A DNA stretch of 64,000 bases from Styela clava. Taxonomy: Eukaryota > Chordata > Ascidiacea > Stolidobranchia > Styelidae. A model generated the notes under the pieces. The model did no database searches and was not told where the DNA came from. It was given only the letters and a program-made list of their open reading frames with translations. Below are positions 1 to 12,923 of the stretch, one piece after another (positions within the stretch are counted from its first letter, which is position 1; each line of letters begins with the position of its first letter). The position numbers and the translations under genes were made by a program. The stretch lies in the NCBI RefSeq assembly GCF_964204865.1, contig NC_135259.1, positions 8,628,974 to 8,692,973 of the forward strand, written 5' to 3'.

Positions 1-385
1 TGATTTTAACATATGCCTGTTCGAAGTGCTGATTTTGTTTGGATAAAGTACTTACAAAAAAAAAAGGAATGGCATTGCCAGCAAGCAAAGTCACAGTTAA
101 CGTTGACGGATTTCCACTCCTGAAAATATGTTTTTTTGTTGCTGCCGGTAATCTTGCCATCAAGCAAAGCCACACATCCTTCCTCAAAATTGAGTTGCTT
201 GTTGCTGTCGATAATAGAAATATAGGATTTGGAGGTAACTTGAAACTGCCGACGGCGCGACAAAATGGAAGGAAAGAGAGGTTCCACAAGTCGCTAATAT
301 GTATTTAAACTACTGCAGCGCTTGCCAAATGCACCGCCCGTTAGAACTAGCATAAGGTACAAAATAAGTACACAGAATTTCATAA

Positions 386-782
386 TCGGACACGTTAGTG
401 GACATAACGGTCGTTTTGGTAATTTGTTGTTGTTGTCTTTGACATAGTTAATAAAAAGTCTCTTTACTTTTTTATTACTGGACCAATTGCTTTGAAATTT
501 TCAGTACTTAAAGATGGATTTATTTCTAGAAGGCTATCACTTTTATTTATTTCTAAATTTTCTATGAATCCTATGAGATCTGCAATTTCATTCAAAAATT
601 CACTGTATTAACTTTTACGCATGGGAACACTGATTTAGCACTTATCTCTAGCGTGACGGCTGATTCTGAAAATCCTTGCTACTGGAAACTCGGAAGTTTT
701 TTTGAGGGTACCGGTAACGTCAAAGGTAAATGACTATTTCGCTATGGTCTACGCGTCCATATATTGAAGCATTGCTCTCTTG
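386..782 (+). mobile_element. Dispersed repeat family M1, copy A
   Basis: Non-coding repeat beginning near a GGACACGTTAG word and ending with a GCGTCCATATATTG..GCATTGCTCTCT tail. The same order of words recurs at 1452-1731, 5741-6010 (reverse), 25190-27646 (reverse, interrupted) and 59176-59595. All copies share CTGGACCAATTGCTTT, AAATTTTCAGT and a late GGTACCGGTA word. The two GGACACG-like words are inverted, so a non-autonomous DNA transposon is likely. No coding potential is seen and no target duplication could be fixed. Confidence 0.7.
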
Positions 783-1451
783 TTGCCTTTGACCTAATGG
801 AAAATTACGCCGACGAGTTCTCACTATACTAGTTACTACGTCATCAATGGAACATACTAATTTGCGTTCGATTTCGGCAGGATTGTCTTTTAAAAATTCG
901 AGTCTCGCAAACGAAGTCCACTTTATGCAAGCTGTAAACGCCAAAAATCATAAAAAATTATATATATAGAATGAAATTTGCCACAAAAATGTTTGCGTGA
1001 TAAACCACCTTTAGATAAATAAGATGCGGTGTTTTAGCGCGTATGAGTGCCAAGTTCGTTAGAATTAGTAATCAATGAAATATCTCCACTTATATATTTG
1101 TCTACAAGAAATTAGATATGAGGCACCACACTTTTCAAGGCCGGAATATTTTATCTTAAATTTTTTTGCGTACTCACAATATAGGATGTCGCAGACATCT
1201 ATTAGAATCTCGCATAACGTTTAGTAGCGAGACGACTGATGTTCAAACAATAGAAGAGTATTGAAAAATGGATTGTGGCTGATTGATTGATGGCTTCTTT
1301 GAGCTCGATTTTGTTCAAGCCTTTGCTGACTCAAGCTATGCTTGCTTCGAGTCACATTCCACAGGCTCAAGTTGAATAAAATGCATAAAACGACGTGGTC
1401 GACTCAACTTGACAACGAGCTTGATCGACTTCATTTAAGTGTTAAGAATAA

Positions 1452-1731
1452 TTGGACACGTAATGGACCTATGTATCGTTTTGGTATTTTTGTTGTTGTG
1501 GTTGTTCTTTGACATAGTTATGAAAAATTCGCTTTTCTCTTTGATGACTGGACCAATTGCTTTAAAATTTTCCGTGGTTAAAGATGGAATTTTTCTCTAG
1601 AAGGGTATTACTTTTACTTATTTCTGAATTTCTGCAAGTTCTTGCTTCGCAAATATTTTGCTGTACTGCTACCGTTAAGACTACTGCTTCGCTTTGGTCT
1701 ACGTATCCATATATTTAAGCATTGCTCTCAG
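1452..1731 (+). mobile_element. Dispersed repeat family M1, copy B (internally deleted)
   Basis: Second direct copy of M1, about 120 bp shorter than copy A. It keeps the opening TTGGACACGTAATGG, the CTGGACCAATTGCTTT core and the closing TTTGGTCTACGTATCCATAT, but lacks most of the segment before the GGTACCGGTA word. The copy is clearly diverged from copy A and therefore old. The 670 bp between copies A and B and the 320 bp after copy B hold no supported gene. Confidence 0.65.
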
Positions 1732-2055
1732 CGAGTAGCCGATTTTGTAAGTCGCAATGTTTTACATAAGTAGGAAATTTCTTTTGTTGAGACGAAACAC
1801 AGTGATACCAATGACCCAAATGATTAGTACCTTAAAACATTCGAATATTAAATCAAAAGACATTCTAGTTGGCAACAGATAAGGGTATTGCATGTATTCG
1901 GTGTAGACTCATATAAGGTAATTGGATCTCTCCCAATATCGGCCTTCCCATAGATTCAGCGGAGATATCTCATATTTTGTAATCATTTCAAAATACCACA
2001 CATATTTTTTACCAATAAATAAATATATTTAAAAGCACAAGGAAAGACGTAAATC

Positions 2056-4866
2056 TTACAAAACCATAGGGACAGTTATAAAGTAGTTATCACACTCTTC
2101 GTAAATTTCCTCGTCAAGTTTTTTGAGGAAAATCCTATATAGGGGTAACAATTCATGCAAACAATCAAGTTTTTCTTGGATATCCATAAGTTTCTCCTCA
2201 AGTCGACGTAAGTTATTAGATTCACCGGAACGACAGCAATTCGGAACCAGGAATTTTCTAATCTTACGAAGAAAATTCTTCTTTTTTGATTTTTTGTTCT
2301 TAATTTTCTTCAACAACAACTTTTTCTCTTGCTCCTTATCACGCAAAGCCTGAACGATAATAATTATCAAAATACACTAAAGAAAATTATCCAAGCAAAT
2401 AATAGACTAGACAACATCTATACTGATTATATCAAATCAACTATTTGTGATAAATTTATTAATTTTTACTATGTAGTATATAGAAAACACTGTAATGATA
2501 ATAAATGTGTGTTAATACATAAATATGTGACTAAGTACGCAACCATCAATATACTTACTATAAAACCTACATTTTCAGTCTCTATTTCCATTTTAATAAA
2601 AAGATGTGTTCGATCCAAACGACTCATTTGACAAATTTTATCATATGTTCCAAGTGTGGTGGTATTTTTTAACTGAAAGGGTGTAACCTCCACAAGCGAA
2701 GGACAAGAGATAGATTTGCTACATCCCTGCAGGTCAGAACTATCCACACAAGCAATATTCCAATTGTAATTGAAAACAGAACCATTCCCACAAAAATCCC
2801 GGTCTCGTAGTAAAGGACCAGAATTTCTTTCAATGTCATGTCGCGTTGAATACTAAAAAATTAAAACAATTTGAATGATCAAATTAAGTGATAAAGCATA
2901 CACAATTGTAACCTTTAATATTCATAACGAACTTTGGTACAAAGTATTATTCTCTTGCATAACTTACCCAATTCAAGCAGTTTTCGGATTTTGAACCCAG
3001 GACATTTTTCTGTAATTTTTGCGATTTTTCAATGCTATTTCTTCCTTTTGCAACGATGTTCATTGTTCCGAGTCCTGTTCCTAGAAGCAAACAAAAATGT
3101 GAAAAACATTCTAGCCAGGGGACAAAAACATTTGAAATACACTATAGCTCCATGGAGCCATTTGAAAAAAGTTCGAAAACTATAATTATATGTTCATTTT
3201 ATTCACATGATTTACAAGCTATATACGCATGTAACGGTTTCACCTTCCAAAGTATCCGTGAATTCCGACGAAATTGAACAAATTTCCTCCTGATCACACT
3301 TCACCGATATTCCGTCCCTAACGGACAAAACGTCCCCCGAACACGTGATAAACGCCGGCATTGGCGTTGACAAGATGCCATGCTTATTTATGTCGAATAT
3401 CTAAAACAAAGTTTATACAGAATATATTAGTTAGTAGCGTAAAAGGTAGAACAGTAAATTAAAATATTTACCCGGTCTTCTTCAAACAGGTCTCTCAACT
3501 CTGAAATTGATTCCTCGAGGAAAGAATCAGTAGGTTCGAGCATTATTTTTGAAGTTAATGGTAATTTCACGGATGTGGTTATGCTTTCGACTTTTTTTGG
3601 ATCTTTATCGCTGTCTTTTTCAACAGTAATGCGAGTCTTTTAACGAAAAAGGTTATGTTGTAAAATTTATGATAATATTTAAATATCCATCGAGTACACA
3701 TGGTTAATTATTCGTTTGCTTATGATTGAATATAATTATTTTTTGCTACCTCATCTGATAATTCAAGTTTTATTGAAGAAGAGTTAGATTTTTCGTTTTC
3801 TTCTGCCTCGAATTTTTCTGCATCTCTATCACATATTTCTAGCATCTCAGAACATTGACTCCCCGTGTTCGTTCCCATATCGAGTGCTTCGGAATGTATC
3901 TTAGGATTACGGATCGTTATTTTCTCGGTAATGCTCTCTTGTTCAATATCATTTCTATGAGATTCATTCATTTTTGCTTGCAGGCATAGGACCGCATCCA
4001 CTTCTTCAGTTGATCCATTTACAGCAAACGATACTATTCAAAAAAAATTGATGTAATTGCAATCTGATGTTTCTGATCGCTATTTATCAAGTACAGATCA
4101 TTTTATTCACAATTTCTTGTTTTTCATGTTAGCAAAAAAAAAAAAATTCAACGTTATCTATCTGAATTCGGGAAAATAACAATGAGTTATCCCAGTATTT
4201 GCATTTACTAACTTACACCCAACGTACCCTTATCGTCTTTATCGACATTGCTACCTATTTTGAACGAAGTATTTTCTTCTCCACTTTTACTAACTGAAGT
4301 AATCTTGCAGATTTCAATATTTTCGACAGTCCTTTTGAGTCGCGGATTTTCCAGAGTTTCTACTGGTGGATCACACAGATTTTTAAATGTTTCCTGTAGA
4401 AGTGGATATTTGAATGGATTTTATTAACAATTAGCAAGTATAGTTTTCCAACCGCATTGCAATGAACAGTATTTTATATACGCCATATTTTGCCAAACAT
4501 ACTACAAATAAAATATTTTGCTTCTACCCAAAGTGTTTTTGTGTTAATTAAGTTATCCCCTCAATACTTTGGCATCGATAAAAAATTCGATCTCACTCGT
4601 TTTGAAAAATGTTGTTGAAGTTTATTTTTCTGAAGGTAGCCAACTCTCGTTGGTCCTTTGCTATTGCCTGCTCCCTCTGATTCGGGAGCATTGAAGCGGT
4701 TGATAAGGGATTGAACTGTCCATATTGGATAATCTTTTGCACAAAATCCCACTTTCAATTTCTTCTTGGCAGGGGTTAACGATGTAAACTTTCGGGAATC
4801 GTTAGTCATGGTACAGGATGACGTCTTTGGGGTGACACAATTGTCACGTGGTGATTTATTGTTCAT
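2056..4866 (-). CDS. Unrecognised 580-aa, probably nuclear protein; eight exons
   Basis: I do not recognise this protein. Eight exons (minus strand) join with matching phases: 4866-4597, 4393-4228, 4033-3750, 3636-3472, 3400-3244, 3080-2968, 2852-2559, 2349-2056. They give 1743 nt, 580 codons plus TAA. All introns are short (about 70-290 nt) and GT..AG. The ATG at 4866 is the first in frame; an AG just upstream could end a 5'-UTR intron. Visible features: a basic PAKKKLK nuclear-localisation-like motif at residues 32-38, a Ser/Glu-rich middle (about 145-300), a Cys-containing segment (about 386-483), and a very basic, Lys-rich C-terminal stretch (about 484-520) followed by a leucine-heptad, coiled-coil-like helix (about 530-565). 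No signal peptide or membrane helix is seen. A chromatin or spindle-associated role would fit but is only inference. An alternative end exists: the first exon reads on to a stop at 4561 if its donor is unused. Confidence 0.72.
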
Positions 4867-5740
4867 CACGTATGTAGGATACTGGTAAAATAGTAGACTA
4901 GTTTTGTGCGGTAACACAAATAATAGCTACGAAACAAATAAAATTTTTACTTCTTCATGTAATGTATGGTTGGCATCAACAAGGTTTATTTTGAACCTGA
5001 GAACTAGACTACTTAACGACCGAGATGAATGAATTCCTGAACCTTTGAGAAATCAATCTTCAATACATATCTAACTTACGAGTATTCTCACAGCTCCCGA
5101 AATAAATTTAGGATATAGAAATGAATGAGTTTCACTTCACGTAGCAACGGTCGTTGTCAAGTAACGTCTTTGAATTTGTTTCGTCACAATATCGTAGTTG
5201 TCAAGTTTTGATTGGAGACATATTTGTAGTATCCGGCAGGAACTATCTTCGAAATTATCAGTGAATAATATAATTCACAGGTGGAGAGAGTCACAGAAAA
5301 CCTCAAGGGGTGATCTAGCAGTGACACCCTATGTCTACTACTGTTATTATATATTTGAATTATAAAAAAAAGTATACACAATGCTTACTTCGGGTAATCT
5401 TCGAAGACCTGAAATATTGGTTCCGGTAAAAAATCTAGATTTAACATTTGTTTCAGGACTTCTGAAGTCTATCATACACAGAAGTGATGGTTTACTCTTA
5501 CAGTGTACAATACGGACCATTAAACTTCATCAGTTTGCATCATCGACAAAATATATTGTCAACGCGTGCGTGAGTTGAACGCAGCTAGTTGTAGGCTGTA
5601 CATTCATTGTGTTTATTCCACAAAACACACGGAAGGTATGCATGTTACTTTTTTTTATATTTACCAACACTTTTTAATTGTTAAAATTTTAATGATATTT
5701 ACAGGCCAGAAAAGTACATTGAATAGTATACGTTTAACAA

Positions 5741-6010
5741 CAAGAGATCTAAGCTCAAATATATGGACACGTCACAAGGTGTCGCAATTTTATATTCTGA
5801 CACATAAAAAACGAATCTCTTGAAGTCCACAGAAATTTTTAAAATAGGTAGAAGTAATAGTCTTCTGGAGAAAAATTCCATCTTTAACTACTAAAAACTT
5901 TAAAGCAATTGGTTCAGTAATCGAAGAGAAAAGTGACTTTTTAAAAACGTGTCCAAGAACAACAAGTACATAATATTGAAACGATCGTTATGTCTACTTA
6001 ACGTGTCCAA
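5741..6010 (-). mobile_element. Dispersed repeat family M1, copy C
   Basis: Reverse-oriented M1 copy. It starts with AAGAGATCTAAGCTCAAATA (the reverse of the family tail) and ends with AACGTGTCC. It lacks the middle third found in copies A and E. The region from 4920 to 5740 between the gene and this repeat shows only unsupported short reading frames. Confidence 0.65.
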
Positions 6011-8365
6011 TAAAATGTGATATTATTAAGGTTTTTTTTAGTTTAAAACATAATTCAAACAAGCATACAGATTACACGATTGAATATAAATTTCCATGCT
6101 TTAATTTAAATGCTCGCGTTTTACTCTCTGTCTCAGGTTGTTGCACTTTATTGGTAAGGAGCTCCAGAAGATCGTGTTTTCATGGCTATGATCACTGTTT
6201 TAGACATTTATGAGTCGTAGCATGGCTTTCCGCGGCCGCTAATGTTGCAATTATTGCATTCGTTGGAATTATTATTGGCTGCATAGTAACTGTAAGACAT
6301 TATTTTGTGAATGAGTGCCGGCGCAACATGAAGTAAATATACTGAAAAATTGTAAATATAGAAAATTCTGATTAACGTAATCGAAATTAGAATATGATAT
6401 TTCAATAAAAACGGCAAACTAATCTGTCACAATATTTATCGTTAAAATGAATTTGGAATTGCGCTCAAATATCTGAACTCCTTCCTATTCGCTACCCCAT
6501 GTAGCCGACATTGAACGAATACCAGTGTTCTTAAGATCTTCTATTCCTATATTTAGCGTAATAACATCGGCGAGTCAAAGAAAAGGTATCAATACACAAC
6601 AAGTTTTTAGATACAATGGTCAAAAACAAGATATCTCCGATAGGTAGGCTACATTCCCAAAATTTAACTTTGCATGATGCAAACACTCAAATTTTATATG
6701 CAAACCTAATATTTTTCGAAACAAAAATAATATTATAAACTTCAAGTTTCCTCAAACTGAAACTTGATTAGCAATCTATTTTTAACTAAGTTGTAATCTT
6801 CCACAATATACAGATTCTTCCAATAGAAAATGCCATGAGATCTCCACATTTGAATGAGTATAAGTGCTGCAATCATGATTTCTTTTGGTGTTGTTGGATA
6901 TCTCAAGTTTGGATCTATAATTTGTGGCAGCATCGCACTCAACTTTCCCGTTATGAACGTGTAAGCGACATATTAACTTAAATTTTTAAGAGCCTCAGTT
7001 TTGAATCAAAGAAAATTGTAGAAATTCAAATTAATGTAATATTTCATTTCTCATTATGTAGCTTCAGCAATATAAAAACTGTAATAACTCGAGCGAAAGT
7101 TTGAAAAATCCTTGAAACTCATAATATTTATATCTCACCTGATAAAATGAAAAGAATTAAGTATATAGCAGTTGATCAGTATATATAATAAACATAACAT
7201 AACAAAGATATAGCTGTTTCAAAATATTCAATGTTTCTATCATCAACCGGCGTGAAAATGTCTGATCGATTTCCTGACCATCATCAGCTCAATTCCATAT
7301 CTCTTTAGATTTTACCAAACCGTGGAAACAACAGTCTTATATAGTTCTAATAATTGTAAAAATTTGGTGTGAGGGTATTGTTGGTTTTTCATTAACCTGT
7401 AGTCAGTGTAGCAAAACTAGAACATAACTATACCATGTTAGGTGGCCGCGCAATTTTTAGTTAACCACATGTGGCCTTTGGCCAAAAAGGTTGGCCGATA
7501 CTGCGAGTCTAGTCGGTCATTTTGTTCAGCTTATTCGGAGCTACATCTTAACAGTTACCGGTACCGATGTGCTTGCGGCATGTCATGTCCATCAGCCTCG
7601 ATTGTCAAATTTAAGCAGACCATAAAATGCTTATCGGCATATTGGATAATTTCATTCTAGTTAGATTCTTTGGCTTAGTTATTTGACTTCTGTGTTGATA
7701 GCATTGATCATTGAACTCTTGTTTTAAATTCTACATTAAACAGCATAAAAACGTATTTAACTTTATAGAAATATGAGTCATTTCAACACGTACCACACTG
7801 AATTCCATCTGAAACTCAAATCTGGTATTCCAGCCGAAATAAATATCAAGGCGATTCCAGTGATTATAATGACTGAAATCTCATTCGAACTCGAAGTACC
7901 AAAGCTCCAAATATCGTTGTTGTTCAATTTGACTTATCTCATGCACTAATTGTAGTGTATCCATTTTACCAATAAGATAAATAAGAATATTCCTCTTTAT
8001 ATTTCAGAGGTCTGGGCAACATCTTTTGTTTTATATAAACGGGTCCCGCCATTGGCTGAGATATTCATGCAATCACCAGAATCCATGGCGATTCAAGTAT
8101 TCTAATTTTGAAGCGCCTCGTCTGCAAAAAAGAAGGACGCAATAGGACGCTGGACAATATTGAAGGATATTCATAATTTTTGGATTGGCAAGTGTGGTAT
8201 TTGATACGATGTCGTCAGTCAAAATTATAGTCAACAGTATGACCTCACATCATACAGCGATATCAACTTGCAGGGGTGGAATTTCATCTTCTGTGGACAA
8301 GTTAATTTTACTTGGAAATCACACGGGAAAAGCGTGATAATATCAATTAGCAATTCCCAAATTCG
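6011..8365. other. No supported gene
   Basis: About 2.35 kb of AT-rich sequence. Two reading frames were examined on the minus strand: one at 6742-6942, and a short hydrophobic stretch near 7840-7920 that would make a membrane helix. Neither has convincing splice sites or a start, so neither is called. There are no tandem repeats of note. Confidence 0.5.
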
Positions 8366-9110
8366 TTATGAATCGATGGCACGAATGTGACTAAGCAGTT
8401 TTTGAAACTCACAGATGGGAAGAGATAGAAGTCTGATCTGACCTAAGTTTTTTTCATTCTCTGTTGTGTTCATAAGCCCCCTTCCATGTTCACTAGAAGT
8501 ATACACGTTGTAGCGACTTCCTTTATCGATCAACTGAAACCAGCAAATGACCAGAAACTCCGACCAAGGGCAAAACGTGTTAAGCAAATCTCATGAGTAG
8601 TCCACTTACATTTGCAATTAGCCCGAGCAGACAATTTAGGGATACCAATGACAAATTCGGAAAAAATCTTTGATAGTAATCAACCATGCTATCAAACGAT
8701 TTCATTTGACTGACGTTTTCAGGCCTAGGTGCGTTACGAATGCCTTTAATTTTGGCATCCGTTTTGTAAAGCCTATTGCAATTAACTCGGGTATCCACAA
8801 AATTCTACGCCCTTTTTTAAAAAATTCAGTTTTAATTTCATTTACTTTTAGATTTTATTGTTGCATAAGCATAAGAAGTTTTTCAATATTGTCTGAATGA
8901 TCAATGTTATTATTATCCATTGTTAAAATGTCATCAAGATCAAGAATACCTTTGCTTCTTAGAACCCCGCTTATTAGTTGTTCACTTGTTCTTTGCCAAA
9001 CAGCCACGGTGGACGCTATGCCAAATGGGAGCTTGTAAAACCTATATACTGTAATCCTTTTATGAGTATGAATGAACTGTCGACAATTCCTTCGACTCTT
9101 GTTCAACCCC
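8366..9110 (-). pseudogene. Decayed Ty3/gypsy reverse transcriptase fragment
   Basis: Minus-strand fragments in two frames read as a gypsy-type polymerase. The first (9106-8855) has a YRFYKLPFGIAS-type block followed by a degraded DDIL catalytic segment (LDLDDILTMD). The second (8798-8580) has the KIKGIRNAPRPENVSQMKSF block that follows the palm in gypsy elements. A third (8587-8366) has a degraded TENEKNLGQI-type RNase H-proximal block. Frameshifts and stops separate the blocks, and no gag, integrase or LTR is recognisable next to it. This is a dead retrotransposon relic. Confidence 0.8.
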
Positions 9111-10390
9111 CATTTGAATGCTTGGAATCCCTTTACACCGTATCACTTACAAATCAATAAACAGTGTCTCACCAACGTCTGTGCAATCGCTGCAATCTTA
9201 CGAATCCACATCTGTTGTCTGTTTGACCAATAGCTTTTTTTCAATGGACATACCTACATGCGACTTCTGTTAACTCGCAACGTTTTCATGTTCAGAATGT
9301 TAATCACTGGTTTACAAATAGCAAATAATAAAAGAGTAAGTCCAATACAAATATTGTGGGCATCGTTTTCGAAGAACTCTTGTTGATAACGCGAACCATC
9401 TAAACACCTCCCAATGGGTCAAATTTACTTAGTGAAACATTTGGCAGCATAAAACAGTCTTACCGTGGATTAAAATATAAACAAATGTTGATGGAATGTC
9501 GCGTTCCACAGGACTTAGAGGTAACTTGAGTAAAAAAGAAAAAACTTTCTGGCGCCTTCCATCTTTAAACACTGAAATTTGAAATCCACTGCGGAGCAAG
9601 TCGATTTTTTTAACAACAAACAGTCGTCTCTTCGGCAAGTTTAACACCAATGATTCAGTCATATATATTGATATATATGTGTGTGTCTAATGTACCGAAA
9701 AAGTTTAGTTGTCTCAAAGTTTTGTATATATTCATAGATATTTACTCATATTTTATGATGCCTACTACCCGTTCGGCTTTTTGACATTATATATATGACC
9801 ACATCGCAGCATTGCCAACAAGAACGCCGTGAAATATATACCGTCGTTTAGCCTAAATTCGGCCAAATAATAAAAATAAAAACAACACGATTTCTGGCCA
9901 TCCAAGTGTCCAAAATTTAACTGCCTCAAAACACTTTCTGTTACATTTATCTCAATATGTATATTATAGCAAAACTAAAATCGTATTTTAATGAAAGCAC
10001 TGTATGGGTGATTGCATCTGTTAATATTGTACATTTCGTAAGCTATAAAAACACATGAATCAATAAGCATAACACGATATGCAACCTGGGAAAAATCATT
10101 AATTGGGTTTTCCGGCTTTTGTTGTTCTTAATCACTTCCTCGAGTATATTATGTTACAAACGTGGCATACGAATGGCCATTCTGAATATCTTTACGAAAA
10201 GAGTCGCAAACTCCGCAAGTAAAGTCGCAACCTCTGCCGTAAGCGTAGGTGAAAACTTAAAATATGCAGTATATGAAGTTTAAAAATGTTCATAGCGATG
10301 AAGATATATTTTAGTAAAACGTTAAAAGCATAGTTTCTACATACACTTCATATCAGTGTCTTGATCTCTTGTGATTGGATGAATTGATTG
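9111..10390. other. No supported gene; repeat debris
   Basis: AT-rich stretch with TA/TG simple sequence around 9660-9685 and words shared with the first 300 bases of the window (a GGAGGTAACTTGA-like word near 9520). No coding exon or RNA gene is supported. Confidence 0.5.
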
Positions 10391-10394
10391 ACCT

Positions 10395-10575
10395 ACTTCA
10401 CATCAAGTTGTGTATAAAGGGAATGATTACTATGGGCAGGGGGATATTCACTTGGCTAATACAGACAGTTCCCGAACTCGTACTAGAACTAAAATAAGAA
10501 AAATTGGAATAAAATTATGGCTTAACCCTAACCTGGTACACACACTACGGGAGTACCGCTAAGTGTGGTACCGCT
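10395..10575. mobile_element. Repeat family M2, copy 1 (inverted-repeat element)
   Basis: This segment matches 41020-41162 closely: GGGCAGGG.., CTTGGCTAA.., CCCGAACTCGTA, AACCCTAACCTGGTACACAC. It ends in a CTACGGGAGTACC word that is the inverse of the start of the 40939 copy. It is a non-autonomous element with about 30-bp imperfect inverted ends. Related short hairpin copies lie at 32894-32985 and 63458-63557. Confidence 0.6.
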
Positions 10576-10669
10576 CTAAACTGTCCTTTTCTAAGTACCT
10601 CGTTATGTAGGTCACATTCTCGGACGTTTAATTATCTTACATGATTATCTTCTATTCAGTTCTATACAG

Positions 10670-10870
10670 CAGGGGTGGCCAACACGTCGATCGCGATCTA
10701 CCGCCGATATACACATACAGTATTTGAGTCCGGGGAAGCTCGATAGAGCATATTATTACGTAACAAAAGCAAGTTTCACCGCTGCCAAGGTTCAGACATA
10801 AACTTCTGCAGTATGCAAATCCAGTATCCAATTTTTTCTAATTCCAAGCGAGCGAATAAATGAACTTGAA
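10670..10870 (+). mobile_element. hAT-type element end (CAGGGGTGGCC family), left copy
   Basis: It begins CAGGGGTGGCCAAC, the classic hAT terminal-repeat form, then CGTCGATCGCGATC. About 200 bp of internal sequence (ATTACGTAACAAA.., CCGCTGCCAAGG.., TTTTTTCTAATTCCAAGCGA) is repeated in reverse at 19735-20149. The 8 bases on the outer sides (CTATACAG here, TTATATCG there) do not match, so the two ends probably come from separate insertions. No transposase frame is seen. Confidence 0.65.
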
Positions 10871-11382
10871 GGAAATGGTAGATTATATACCGAAAGGTTG
10901 AGCAGTCATGTCACAATTATGGTTTTAAAATATATACCGGTATTTATTTTTCTCTGTTTCGATAATACATGGATGCTTTGCAAGATTTTTTGAGGAATTT
11001 TTAACACTTACGACCTAAAATTGGGCAGGCTTTGGATCAGAATCATATGATTTGAATATATCTTATATAATTGAAGAAACATTCACTCCCGGTTCAATTA
11101 TATAATCAAATTACCAAATTAAATGGGACATAAGAAATGCAAACTTTTGTGTAGTATCCAATTAGCCAGCCATACACGATTAAGGCAATTCATATGGAAT
11201 AATATAACCCTCCCTACTCCAACTATGTTAGTGGCCAAAAGGCAGGTACAGATGTAGGTACAGAAAAACATTGCCTTGTTTGTTACAGATGTTTTACTCT
11301 TTACCATTTAACGCTTACCCTTTTTTCAATTTCAATTATGAGAAAAAAAATTAAATCATTTTCCATTGTCAGAGTTTGCAAC

Positions 11383-12923
11383 ATGATACAAAATAGAATG
11401 TCATTGTTTCTAGACTTATTTTATTGACAATAATTTTTATTGGTTGGTCGACGTACGAATCACAAAAATTTGTGCCTCCACTTTCTTTTGAAGTAGTGTC
11501 AAGTCCAGTTGAGAATGAATTGCGTACGAGACGACATAGCCGAAATTCATCTATTATGATTGCTGTTATAGTTGAGCAGGCGAGGGGGGTCGTAGAATTC
11601 ACTTCCTCAGTTTTACGACGATATCATGATATTCCATCACAAGATATTTATGTTTCTGCACCAACAGCATTCGATGAAAAGACTATGCAAAAATGGTACG
11701 GTTATGATATAACAGTTTTCAATTCAGGATTAATTTCTGCTCAACTATGGAAACTTATTGAATCCTTCTGGAAGTCACAATATAAGGCCATATTTATTAT
11801 AAACAGTGAAACTATTTTTTCGAAAGATTGGAAGAGTTTTATATTAAGAAACATACACAAAACGGACGGATTTCTATCTTTGTATCATTCCTCGAATATG
11901 CACAATTATACGCACGATTGTGAACATTTAGATGGTACTTTATGTATTGGAGAATCGACGGCAAAATTTGGAGTTGTTTTAGAGAGAAAGATTATTTCAG
12001 ATTTGATGAAAAGGAAAAGTGTCGAATTAGCAGAAATGAACTGGACAAAATTATTCGGAAATAGGAACGTTCGTATTCGATATCCCCAAAAATCATTCAC
12101 AATGCAAATCGGACAAAGAAATCAAAATGTTGAAAATTACTGCGGTGAAAATGAAGTTGCTTATCGATTCTCTAGATGTGAATTTCCTGATTGGATACAA
12201 GATGGAATTGAATTTTATTTTGATCGCTGCACAAATCCTGAGGAATCTTACATTACAGACTATTCAATCGAAAAAATTAATGAAGAGAAACGATTTTGGG
12301 TACGCCCGGTTATATCCTACTCATTTTATGGAGATAATTGGCGATACACAAAAACTGCTCAAGAAAACGTAGCGCGTGTTTTTAGCATATACTCAGATTG
12401 GAAAATATGGATATATACTGATTATTCAGTTCCTGATGAAATCATGGCAAAAATGTGCGAGTTTGATGTGAGATTCATTGATATGACAGGAACGAATATT
12501 ATAAACAAAATGTCCTGGCGATTTTTGGTCGCATCAGAGCCCGTTAAAATGTTTGCAGTGAGAGATATTGACTCTTGGTTACTAATGAGAGGAAAAGCAG
12601 CTGTGGACGAGTGGATTGCATCAGGAAGAATGTTTCACACGATGAGAGATCACGAGAATCATGCCCGACAACCTATGAATGGCGGTATGTGGGGTGGACG
12701 GTATAACGCAGTTCCAAACATGAAGGAGTTATTGGACGCGCGATATTTAACTGGTGCATATATGCAAGATATGGACTTTCTAAATGAAATCATTTGGAAA
12801 ATTGCTAATGAATCAGTGTGGTCTCACGACTCTCACTCGCTCCATAAATTTGGTGAAGATCACCCATTCCCGACGGAATTGAAAAATCCACGTGATTTCG
12901 TTGGCCGTGTGGCAATATATTAA
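11383..12923 (+). CDS. Glycosyltransferase-like type II membrane protein (GT-A), frameshifted start
   Basis: An intronless frame of about 500 codons runs to TAA at 12923. It is closely related to the minus-strand gene at 16663-18198. The C-terminal half has the pattern of uncharacterised glycosyltransferase-like proteins: VRPVISYSFYG.., KIWIYTDYSVP, an R-D-I-D-S-W motif at 12561-12578 (DxD-like, expected metal/nucleotide-sugar site), then FHTMRDH and NGGMWGG. The N-terminal half looks like a second, degenerate transfer domain with FLSLYHSSNMHNY and FGVVLERK. The hydrophobic N-terminus would be a Golgi signal anchor. Oddity: the expected ATG (11383) is one base out of frame. Compared with the sister gene a single base is missing near 11414, just before the LLTI hydrophobic core, so no in-frame ATG precedes the anchor. 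It is either a recent pseudogene, an assembly error, or uses an upstream exon through the AG at 11412-11413. The acceptor sugar is unknown. Confidence 0.72.

Noticed and set aside
6742..6942. 66-codon minus-strand frame ending QFEET
   Set aside because: Plausible composition, but no recognisable family, no clear splice sites and no partner exons.
7790..7970. Hydrophobic minus-strand stretch resembling a membrane-helix exon
   Set aside because: An in-frame stop precedes it, no acceptor or donor fits, and no neighbouring exon was found.
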